This document shows, piece after piece, positions 56,923 through 64,000 of a stretch of DNA of 64,000 bases. The notes under the pieces were generated by a model. The model made no database searches, was not told the DNA's origin, and was given only the letters and a program-made list of their open reading frames with translations. The DNA comes from Sphingomonas oleivorans. GTDB lineage: Bacteria; Pseudomonadota; Alphaproteobacteria; Sphingomonadales; Sphingomonadaceae. Position numbers and translations under genes: made by a program. How positions within the stretch are numbered: the first letter of the stretch is position 1; every line of letters begins with the position of its first letter. The stretch lies in contig NZ_NWBU01000010.1 in assembly GCF_003050615.1 (NCBI RefSeq), forward strand, positions 467,165 to 531,164. The letters run 5' to 3'.

Positions 56923-59559
56923 TTGCTCGATACCCAACGTAAATTTCTGCATTGTCTGCGCTATGCTGGCCTAACCTCTGCTATCCTGGGCATTGCCGCG
57001 TCGATGCCAGCCAGCGCGGAGGAGGTGCCTGCACCGGCTCAAGGCACGCCGATTGCCGATACGATCGCCTCGATCAATGGCGCGAATGATGCCGGTACGA
57101 TCATCGTCACCGGCGTACGCGGCGGTCCGCCGCGTACCGTGGCCGACAGCCCCGCACCGATCGACGTGATCGGTGCGGAGAAGCTGGACCATACAGGCGC
57201 TGCGGAATTCGGCGAGGCCCTTACCAAGCTGCTGCCCTCGTTCAACTTCGGGGCGACGCATGCCGGCGTCAATTCGATCGTGCGGCCGGTCACCAATCGT
57301 GGCCTCGGCCCGGCCTATACGCTGGTGCTGATCAACGGGAAGCGGCGCCATAACGGATCGCTGATCACCAATGGCGGCGGCGACACCAGCGGCGTCAACC
57401 CGGTGGATCTCGATCTGATCCCGACCAGCGGCATCGAGCGCATCGAAATTCTGAAAGATTCCGCGGCCGCGCAATATGGCACCGATGCGGTGGCGGGCGT
57501 GGTCAACATCCAGCTCAGCCATGCCGAGGGCATAAGCGGCTCCGTCACTTATGGCAGCCTCTATGGCGGCAGCGGCGACAAGGAAAGCTGGAAGGCCGAA
57601 GCGCATTACGGCACGAAGCTGGGTGGGGAGGGCGGCTTTCTCCATATCAGCGGCGACGTGCGCAAGCGCGGCGGCGCATGGTGGAACCTGCTGGCGACCG
57701 ACACCAATCTCTACGGTCTGCCCGCCGGCCGCACCGTCGATCAGGTCGTGGCGACCTCGGGTCTGACGAGGCAGCAGGTTCTCGCCAACATCGCCGAGGC
57801 GAATGCCCGCAATGCGGCATGGAACCGTGACGGTGCGCATAATGGCGATCCGGAGGTCAAGGCATTCAACCTCGGTTATAATGCCGAGCTACCCGTCGGC
57901 GACGATCTTACTTTCTATTCCTTCGGCACCTATGGCGAACGGGATACCCAGATCGGCAACAATCTCCGCCGGCCGAACAGCACGGCCAACTTCACCGCGC
58001 TGTTCCCCGACGGTTATTTTCCGCTCAACAACACATCCGAGCATGATTTCCAGTTCGTGCTCGGCGGCAAGGGCGAGATTGCGGGATGGAACTGGGATCT
58101 CAGCAGCTCCTTCGGTAAGAACCGCAATCATCAATTCTCCAAGCTGACGATCCGCCCGTCGCTCGGCCCGACCACGCCGACCTATTGGCCCAATCTGGCC
58201 GGCTTCGAATTCCGCCAGTGGACGCACAATCTCGATATCACGCGCGAGTTCGACATTGGTCTCGCCAAGCCGGTCCAGATTTCGGCGGGGCTCGAATATA
58301 GGCTGGATCGCTTCCGCTCCTTCGCGGGCGATCCACTGGCCTATGAGCCCGCTACCTACACGTTCAAGCCGGGCGACCAGCAATATGACTGGAATATCGG
58401 CCGCATCGCATCGCCCGTCGTGCAAGGGGCGGTGGTGCTCACGCCCGAGGACGAAGCGGACATCACCCGCCGCCTCTATGCCGGCTATATCGACCTCGGC
58501 CTCTATCCGACCGAGGCCTGGTATGTCGGCCTTGCGGTGCGCGGCGAGCATTATGATGACGGGTCCGGCAGTCCCATCGGCTTGAAGCTCAATTCGCGCT
58601 ACGATTTCAGCGAGGCGGTGGCGGTGCGCGGCACGGTGGGCACCGGCTTCCGCGCCCCGTCGCTCACCCAGATCGCCTATGCCCAGACCGACGGGCGGAC
58701 TTCCTCCTTCCTCAACCCCGAAACCGGGCAGACCGAGTTGCGCCCCACGGTCGCCAAGCTGGTGACGGCGGATTCGCCGATCGGAAGGCTGCTCGGCGCG
58801 GAACCGTTGAAGGCGGAGAAGAGCTGGAATGCCGGCCTAGGCATCGTGCTGCGTCCCGCGCCGCGGCTCAATATCACGCTGGACGGCTATTATATGGCGA
58901 TCAGGAACCGTATCGCGCGCACCGGCCGGCTCTTTGGCCCCGGCGTTACCGCGATCCTGGCCGCCAACGGTTTGTCGGACATCGAGCAGGCCGAATATTT
59001 CATCAACGCCGTCGACAGCGAAACCAAGGGCCTTGATCTTGTCGCGGACTATTCGGCGGGACTCGGCGCGCTCGGCCGGCTGGGGCTGAGCCTCGCCTTC
59101 AATTACAGCAAGACCAGTCTCACCGACATGCTCGATAATCCGCCGGAACTGCGCGACACGGCCGGTAAGTCGATCCTCGGGCCCGGCTCCGTCTTCTTCG
59201 GGGGCGACAAGATCGGCGAGCTCGAGGTGCTGCAGCCGCACAGCAAGCTGGTGCTGGGGGGAAGCTGGACAAAGGGCATCCTCGCGCTGAACCTTTCGAC
59301 GACGCGCTACGGCAAATATACGCAGCGCACCGCCGCGGGCGACGACCGGCATTTCGGCGCCAAATGGATCACCGATGCCAATCTGGCGGCAAAGGTGACG
59401 GAGTTCGCCACGCTGTCGGTGGGGGCGACGAACCTCTTCGACGTCAGGCCCGAAACCAATGGCCCCGGCAATCCCCAGACCGGGCAGGGCTATTATGGTC
59501 CCTCGCCCTTCACGCCGAGCGGAGGCTATTATTATGGACGTCTCTCCCTTGCCTTTTGA
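56923..59559 (+). CDS. TonB-dependent receptor
   Basis: An outer-membrane active transporter of 878 residues, powered by TonB-ExbBD. A signal peptide covers about 1-32 (ending SMPASA). The TonB box-like TIIVTG is at 59-64. The plug domain (about 70-200) includes VLINGKRRHNGSL and ERIEILKDSAAAQYGTDAVAGVVNI, and the barrel runs to the C-terminal strand GGYYYGRLSLAF, ending in Phe as barrels do. The start is TTG at 56923. The substrate is unknown; the coupled SsuA-like lipoprotein gene, overlapping by 26 bases, suggests an organosulfur ligand. It is probably induced through the AT-rich region upstream. Confidence 0.9.
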   Translation: MLDTQRKFLHCLRYAGLTSAILGIAASMPASAEEVPAPAQGTPIADTIASINGANDAGTIIVTGVRGGPPRTVADSPAPIDVIGAEKLDHTGAAEFGEALTKLLPSFNFGATHAGVNSIVRPVTNRGLGPAYTLVLINGKRRHNGSLITNGGGDTSGVNPVDLDLIPTSGIERIEILKDSAAAQYGTDAVAGVVNIQLSHAEGISGSVTYGSLYGGSGDKESWKAEAHYGTKLGGEGGFLHISGDVRKRGGAWWNLLATDTNLYGLPAGRTVDQVVATSGLTRQQVLANIAEANARNAAWNRDGAHNGDPEVKAFNLGYNAELPVGDDLTFYSFGTYGERDTQIGNNLRRPNSTANFTALFPDGYFPLNNTSEHDFQFVLGGKGEIAGWNWDLSSSFGKNRNHQFSKLTIRPSLGPTTPTYWPNLAGFEFRQWTHNLDITREFDIGLAKPVQISAGLEYRLDRFRSFAGDPLAYEPATYTFKPGDQQYDWNIGRIASPVVQGAVVLTPEDEADITRRLYAGYIDLGLYPTEAWYVGLAVRGEHYDDGSGSPIGLKLNSRYDFSEAVAVRGTVGTGFRAPSLTQIAYAQTDGRTSSFLNPETGQTELRPTVAKLVTADSPIGRLLGAEPLKAEKSWNAGLGIVLRPAPRLNITLDGYYMAIRNRIARTGRLFGPGVTAILAANGLSDIEQAEYFINAVDSETKGLDLVADYSAGLGALGRLGLSLAFNYSKTSLTDMLDNPPELRDTAGKSILGPGSVFFGGDKIGELEVLQPHSKLVLGGSWTKGILALNLSTTRYGKYTQRTAAGDDRHFGAKWITDANLAAKVTEFATLSVGATNLFDVRPETNGPGNPQTGQGYYGPSPFTPSGGYYYGRLSLAF

Positions 59560-60502
59560 TCGCCGTGCCTTCCTGGCCGGTTGCGCGGCGTTCGGGCTCA
59601 ACGCTTGCGGACCGCGGAGGATCGGTGGGCCGACCGAACTGGTGCTGGGCGATCAGGCCAGTCTCAGCCGGGCCAAGGCCGAGGCGGCGGGCGTGCTCGA
59701 GCGTGTGCCCTACCGCTATGAATGGGCCAATTTCGTCGGTGCGGCTCCGTTGTTTGAGGCGCTCGCCGCAGGTGCGGTCGATACCGCGCCTGCCGGTGAC
59801 GTTCCGGTCATCCAGGCGATCGCCGGCAAGGCTCCCCTCAAGATCATCGCCGCGACACGCAGCGACGCCGACGATATTGCGATCCTCCTTCCTCCCGGGT
59901 CTGCCATCCGCAAGGTCGCGGACCTCGTCGGGAGGGAGGTGATCATATCTTCCGCGCGTGGCAGCATCTCGCATTATCTGCTGCTGGGCGCGCTGCGCGA
60001 GGCGGGCGTTGCGCCCTCCCGGGTCAGGATCGGCTTCATGCTGCCCAATGATGCGGCGGCTGCCTTCGCCTCGGGCCGGATCGAGGCTTGGGCGACCTTC
60101 GGAATCTATCAGGCGACCGCCGAGAGCCGCGGCGCGCGCATCCTGCGCGACGGGCGCGGGATCAATTCGGGGATAGGCGTGCTCGCTGCCGGCGACGCGG
60201 CCCTCGCCGACCGGGACAAACGCCGCGCGCTGGCCGATTATCTCGTCCGGCAGAAGGCCGCGAACGACTGGGCCCGCGCGAACCCCGAGGCCTATGCCCG
60301 CATCTATGCGGAGCGGACGGGCGTACCGATCGAGATCATACGCCTTGTCGTCCGCCGGCAGAACCCGCCGCTGATCGCGCCCGATGCCGCGATCAGCGCC
60401 GCGTTGCAGAAGGTCGCGGACAATTTCTACGCCGACGGCGTCCTGCCCGAACGCGTCGAGATCGCAGCCTATATCGATGCCAGCCTCTTGCCGAGCGGAT
60501 GA
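59534..60502 (+). CDS. SsuA/TauA-type ABC substrate-binding lipoprotein
   Basis: A periplasmic substrate-binding protein for sulfonate- or nitrate-type ligands (NMT1/THI5-like fold), 322 residues. An RR pair (10-11) and lipobox LNAC (Cys25) suggest Tat-type export followed by lipidation. The core shows FEALAAGAVDTAPAGDVPVIQAIAG, KIIAATRSDADDIAILLP and ISSARGSISHYLLLGAL, matching aliphatic-sulfonate binding proteins. No ABC permease or ATPase gene is in the window. ATG at 59534 starts inside the TonB-receptor gene (26-base overlap), showing translational coupling; a longer in-frame start at 59459 has no signal peptide. Confidence 0.85.
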   Translation: MDVSPLPFDRRAFLAGCAAFGLNACGPRRIGGPTELVLGDQASLSRAKAEAAGVLERVPYRYEWANFVGAAPLFEALAAGAVDTAPAGDVPVIQAIAGKAPLKIIAATRSDADDIAILLPPGSAIRKVADLVGREVIISSARGSISHYLLLGALREAGVAPSRVRIGFMLPNDAAAAFASGRIEAWATFGIYQATAESRGARILRDGRGINSGIGVLAAGDAALADRDKRRALADYLVRQKAANDWARANPEAYARIYAERTGVPIEIIRLVVRRQNPPLIAPDAAISAALQKVADNFYADGVLPERVEIAAYIDASLLPSG

Positions 60503-60540
60503 GCATGCATGCACCGGATACGGCTCTGAATATCCATCTT

Positions 60541-61965
60541 TCAGCCGCCGATATGCGCGTAGGGCGAGGTCTGGCCGGCAAGCCAGGGATCGGCCGTCTC
60601 CTTGCGCCAGCTGAGCAGGCGCGCGCGCAGATCTTCCAGGATCGGCCGTGCCTCGGCCGTGCCGGCGAGATTGACGAGTTCCTCCGGATCGGTGCGCAGA
60701 TCGTAAAGCTCTTCTGCGGGGCGCTTGAGATAGGCGGCCTGGGTGCGGCGGCCGAGCTTCGCCTCGGGATGGGCCAGAAGCGCCTTCCAGCTCGGCGAGG
60801 AGGCGACGTCGCCCGCGATCGGATAATCGAGCGGATGCGCCAGATTGGTGATATAGGCATGGGTGCGCGTGCGGATCGCACGCATCGGATAATAGCCGCT
60901 GATCTCGTGAAATTCATGCGAGGCGTAGATCGCGTCCCAGCCGGCGGCATTGCGCTGCCCCAATAGCGGGAGCAGCGAGCGGCCGGGAAGGGGGCGCCCG
61001 GGACCCTGCGCGCCGGTCCATTGCAGGATCGTCGGCACGATATCGATCCAGCTCACCATCGCATCGTTGACGATGCCCGGGCGGCCGACGCCCGGTGCGG
61101 AGATGATGAGCGGCAGGTGGAGCCCGCTATCGTAGAGATTGGTCTTCGCGCCGGGGAAGGGCCGGCCATTGTCGCTGAGATAGATTATGAGCGTGTCATC
61201 GCCATGGCCGGCCGCCTTCAGTTCGTCGAGCAGCAGGCCGATGCCGCTGTCGAGCCGGCTGACCGATTCATAATAGTCGGCGACGTCGCGGCGGACCTCC
61301 GGCAGATCGGGCAGATGCGCGGGCAGCCGGATACTGGCGGGATCATAGGTGACACGATCGATCTTCGGCCAGGGCTTGTTGCCATAATCGGTCGCGGCGC
61401 GATGCGGATCGCTATAGCCGATCGTCAGAAAGAAGGGCCGGTCGCCGATGCCGCGCACGAAACGGGCCGCCTCGCTGGCGATGAACGCCACGTCGCGGAT
61501 ACCGCCGCGTTCGGGCGCGAGCTCCGCATCATAAGCGAAGGCGGAATCGGGGCGGACATGCTTCTTGCCGACGAGCGCCGTGGCATAGCCGGCCTTGCGC
61601 AGCAGCAGCGGCAGCGTCTCGACGCCATCGAGCAGCGATTGGTTATGCACGTCATGGGCAAGGCCGTACATGCCGTTCGAATGGGCATAGAGGCCGGTAT
61701 AGAGCACCGACCGGCTGGGGCTGCATGACGAGACGGCGGCATAGGCCTGGCTGAAGCGTGTGCCGCGCCGGGCCAGCGCGTCGATATGCGGCGTCTTCAC
61801 GTCCGTGCCGTAGCAGCCGACGTCCAGCCCCTGATCGTCGGCGATGAGCAGGAGGACATTGCGCCGGCCCGCGCCGGCGGGCGCCGCCACGGCCGATGCG
61901 GGGGCGGGAAGCGCGCTGCCGGCGATCAGGCCGGCGGCGGTGGCGAGCAAGGTACGGCGATCCAT
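60541..61965 (-). CDS. Sulfatase (formylglycine-dependent, N-sulfoglucosamine sulfohydrolase-like)
   Basis: A type I sulfatase, periplasmic, 474 residues. The twin-arginine-like signal MDRRTLLATAAGLIAG precedes cleavage near 25. The metal site is LLIADDQG (Asp43, Asp44); the formylglycine motif CSPSR (Cys81-Ser-Pro-Ser-Arg85) is intact; GKKH (Lys134, His136) and SDNG (Asp265-Asn266) with Lys274 complete the active site. The C-terminal YDLRTDPEELVNLAG is typical. It would release sulfate from a sulfate ester or sulfamate. No formylglycine-generating enzyme gene is in the window. It is 55 bases downstream of the second TonB receptor and convergent with the SsuA-like gene. Confidence 0.9.
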   Translation of the reverse strand: MDRRTLLATAAGLIAGSALPAPASAVAAPAGAGRRNVLLLIADDQGLDVGCYGTDVKTPHIDALARRGTRFSQAYAAVSSCSPSRSVLYTGLYAHSNGMYGLAHDVHNQSLLDGVETLPLLLRKAGYATALVGKKHVRPDSAFAYDAELAPERGGIRDVAFIASEAARFVRGIGDRPFFLTIGYSDPHRAATDYGNKPWPKIDRVTYDPASIRLPAHLPDLPEVRRDVADYYESVSRLDSGIGLLLDELKAAGHGDDTLIIYLSDNGRPFPGAKTNLYDSGLHLPLIISAPGVGRPGIVNDAMVSWIDIVPTILQWTGAQGPGRPLPGRSLLPLLGQRNAAGWDAIYASHEFHEISGYYPMRAIRTRTHAYITNLAHPLDYPIAGDVASSPSWKALLAHPEAKLGRRTQAAYLKRPAEELYDLRTDPEELVNLAGTAEARPILEDLRARLLSWRKETADPWLAGQTSPYAHIGG

Positions 61966-62020
61966 CGATATGATCCTTGATGCGCCGCGACCGGAACCGG
62001 GCCGGCCGCGGCATTTCCGG

Positions 62021-64000
62021 TCAGAAGCGGTAGCGTGCGGAGAGCTGGTAGGCGCGGCCGAAAATCGAACGCGCGATCACGGATCCGGAGGTGGTGCCGA
62101 TGATGCGCGCATTGCCCTCCGTCAGGCCGAGCTCGTCGGTGAGGTTGGTGACGGTGAACTGCAGCTCGATCGGATCGAAGTTCGCGGTCACGCCGAGATC
62201 GACCGTCTGATAGGAGGGCAGGCGCTGAAGATTCTGGATATCGGAGAAGCGTTTGCCGACATAATTATAGGCTCCGAAGAGCGTGATGTCCCCCTGGCCG
62301 ACCGGAATGCGATAGCTGGGCTGCGCGCGCAGCTGCACGGTCGGCTGGCGCTGCACCTTGTTTCCATTCTGCACGCCCGAGGCGACGCCATCCTCGATAT
62401 CGCGGAAGCGGCCACGAAACCAAGTTCCGTTGAAGCGCAGATCGAGGTTGCGGACCGGGCGAACCGCGCCCTCGAGCTCGACGCCATAGGTGCGTGAACC
62501 GGCGATGGCGGTGACGGTGGTGATTGCGCCATTGGTGGGATTCACGACCTGCTGCGAATAGGTCTGCCCTTTGAAATCATTGTAGAAGAAGGTCAGGAAT
62601 CCGTCGAAGGCGCGCTGCGCGGTCTTCAGCCCGATCTCATATTGATCGATCTTCTGCACGACGCGGCTGCCCTCGCGCAGATCGTCGAAATGCGGGAATT
62701 TATAGCCCGAGTTGAGCCGGCCGAAGGCACTGAGATTATCCGCCAGGCGATAGTTGAGCCCGGCGGTGTAGGAGAGCTTGGTCTTGCTGTAATCGACCTC
62801 GCGGCTGCCGCCATCCAGCACGACCGCGCCATTATTGTAGAGCGTGACGGGATTGCCATCGAGATCGACGCCGGCCCGGCTGGTGCCGATCGTCCCTTCC
62901 GCCTTATAATGTTCGACGCGGATGCCGCCGTCGATGCGCAGCCTGTCCGTTACCTCCCATTCGTCCGCCAGGAAGCCGGCGATGTTGCGGCCTTCATAGG
63001 AAGCGCGGACCTGATTGGTCGTGGCGCTGACGAAGCCGTCGCGCGTCAGCGGCACGCCATTATTGAGCGTGACGTTGATGCGGCGTGCATGCGGCTCGAA
63101 GGCGAGCAGGGCATTATTGCCCTGATACCAGAGATCGTCGACCGAATAGGCGGCGAAATAGCTGCCGACCGTCAGTGTGTGACTGCCGAACGTCCGGCTC
63201 AGGCGGACATCGTTGGTGAAGGATTCGATATCCTTGTCGATCGACCAAAGGCCGGCGACGATCACCGGGAGATTGGCGTCGGCGATCGCCGCGCCGGACG
63301 TGGCGAAGCTGGCGCTGCCCGACGTGGCGGGGCCGCGGCCGACGGTGCTGCCCGCCGCGAGCCGGCTGCCGATATAGGCGCCGAGAGTGGTCGGCACCGC
63401 GCCGGTGAAGATCGCGCGGACATCGGCCGAGCCCTCGGTGTAGCTGAACTTGTCGCTGATCGTCCAATCGCCGGGCGTCAGTTCCAGGCTGCCGCCGAAC
63501 TGGTTGAGGTCGATCGTACGTCCATCACCATAATCGCGGGAGATCCGTCCCGGCGTGGCGCCGGGCGTCACTTCCAGGTCGAGACGGCGGATGTCGTGGC
63601 CCGCGAGCGCATCATGCCGCTGGTCGAAATGGGGATAGACCGAGAGATCGGCGCCATTGTTGCTGGAAAGGAGCGGCGCGCCCGAGAAGAAGGCGTTGGA
63701 ATCATGCACCTTGCGTCCATAGAGGCTGAATTCGCCGAGCCCGTCCCAGCGCCGGGTGAGCGTGGCCGTGACCTGGCCGCCTTTGTCGGCCGGATATTGC
63801 GTATCGCGTATGCCGTCGCTGAGCCGATAGAAGCCGCCGAGCGAGGCGTACCAGCCATCGGCGACCTTCCCGCCGACATAGCCGTCATAGCGGAACAGGC
63901 CCTCCGCGCCGACCGTGACGCGCGCGCTGCCCTCGGGCGTGTTGCCGCCCTTCTTCTGGATGAAGTTGACGGTGATGCCGGGCTGCCCGTTCGAGAAGAC
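62021..64000 (-). CDS. TonB-dependent receptor, 5'-truncated by window edge
   Basis: A second outer-membrane TonB-dependent transporter; 659 residues are visible. The frame is open to the window end: reading in from 64000, VFSNGQPGITVNFIQKKGG belongs to the plug-barrel junction, so the true N-terminus lies beyond. The barrel ends ARSIFGRAYQLSARYRF with a terminal Phe. An internal GTG at 63709 is not the start because conserved barrel strands precede it. The sulfatase gene follows 55 bases downstream on the same strand, which suggests that the receptor imports the sulfatase substrate or product. Confidence 0.9.
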   Translation of the reverse strand, partial: VFSNGQPGITVNFIQKKGGNTPEGSARVTVGAEGLFRYDGYVGGKVADGWYASLGGFYRLSDGIRDTQYPADKGGQVTATLTRRWDGLGEFSLYGRKVHDSNAFFSGAPLLSSNNGADLSVYPHFDQRHDALAGHDIRRLDLEVTPGATPGRISRDYGDGRTIDLNQFGGSLELTPGDWTISDKFSYTEGSADVRAIFTGAVPTTLGAYIGSRLAAGSTVGRGPATSGSASFATSGAAIADANLPVIVAGLWSIDKDIESFTNDVRLSRTFGSHTLTVGSYFAAYSVDDLWYQGNNALLAFEPHARRINVTLNNGVPLTRDGFVSATTNQVRASYEGRNIAGFLADEWEVTDRLRIDGGIRVEHYKAEGTIGTSRAGVDLDGNPVTLYNNGAVVLDGGSREVDYSKTKLSYTAGLNYRLADNLSAFGRLNSGYKFPHFDDLREGSRVVQKIDQYEIGLKTAQRAFDGFLTFFYNDFKGQTYSQQVVNPTNGAITTVTAIAGSRTYGVELEGAVRPVRNLDLRFNGTWFRGRFRDIEDGVASGVQNGNKVQRQPTVQLRAQPSYRIPVGQGDITLFGAYNYVGKRFSDIQNLQRLPSYQTVDLGVTANFDPIELQFTVTNLTDELGLTEGNARIIGTTSGSVIARSIFGRAYQLSARYRF

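Noticed and set aside
60503-60512. GCATGCATGC palindrome between the SsuA-like gene and the sulfatase as a terminator
   Set aside because: Self-complementary but cannot form a stable stem with a loop, and no T tract follows.
62021-63709. Treating the second TonB receptor as starting at 63709
   Set aside because: The codon there is an internal GTG and barrel sequence continues in frame to the window edge.

Overview
The window is GC-rich, gene-dense chromosomal DNA from an alphaproteobacterium, most probably a sphingomonad (order Sphingomonadales). Supporting signs are the PTS-Ntr/ChvGI cluster next to pckA, large TonB-dependent receptors paired with periplasmic proteins, small DUF2066, HdaA-like, DUF3775 and DUF5818-type proteins typical of that group, and frequent ATGA gene overlaps with GTG/TTG starts. 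No insertion sequence, phage gene, CRISPR array or rRNA operon was seen, and no gene-free stretch exceeds 300 bases.

Layout. 1-3.1 kb: end of a cytochrome c maturation operon (ccmF partial, ccmG, ccmH, ccmI), then an outer-membrane barrel gene, a two-way terminator and alanine dehydrogenase. 5.1-10.6 kb: kup potassium transporter, a MobA-like nucleotidyltransferase, a PRC-barrel membrane protein, a 2H phosphoesterase, a DUF3775 protein and a ferredoxin-reductase-like flavoprotein. 10.7-18.2 kb: tRNA-Met(CAT), trxB, truA-fmt, recR, def, a Cys-rich copper-binding protein, rmuC, a hypothetical and an rRNA/tRNA methyltransferase. 18.3-24.4 kb: signalling block HPr, EIIA(Man-type), rapZ, hprK, chvG, chvI, divergent from pckA. 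24.5-40.4 kb: housekeeping genes (M28 peptidase, guaB, rsmB, TPR protein; the envelope operon lptD-surA-pdxA-rsmA; pepA, holC, ndk; purM-purN). 40.5-50.6 kb: DUF2066 gene, HdaA-like DnaA regulator, ppk1, ppx, rnd, aspS and ppk2, so three polyphosphate enzymes lie close together.

50.6-64 kb is the accessory part. Three NAD(P)H-dependent reductase genes of different families (MDR, extended SDR, PRISE-like SDR) stand in a row. Each is divergent from its own regulator (LysR, TetR, LysR) across a short intergenic region that carries a clear inverted repeat. They are followed by two converging pairs: TonB-dependent receptor plus SsuA-like substrate-binding lipoprotein (plus strand), and TonB-dependent receptor plus sulfatase (minus strand, receptor cut by the window edge). 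The best reading is a sulfur-scavenging outer-membrane uptake locus for organosulfur compounds next to an enone/carbonyl reductase island. Substrates are inference only.

The most interesting sequence-level signals are a perfect 9-bp inverted repeat ending at the base before the start codon of the PRISE-like gene, a 17-base palindrome in front of its LysR gene, a P-loop-degenerate HdaA, a dispersed GC-rich hairpin family seen at 29.35 and 49.5 kb, and a probable leaderless def promoter.
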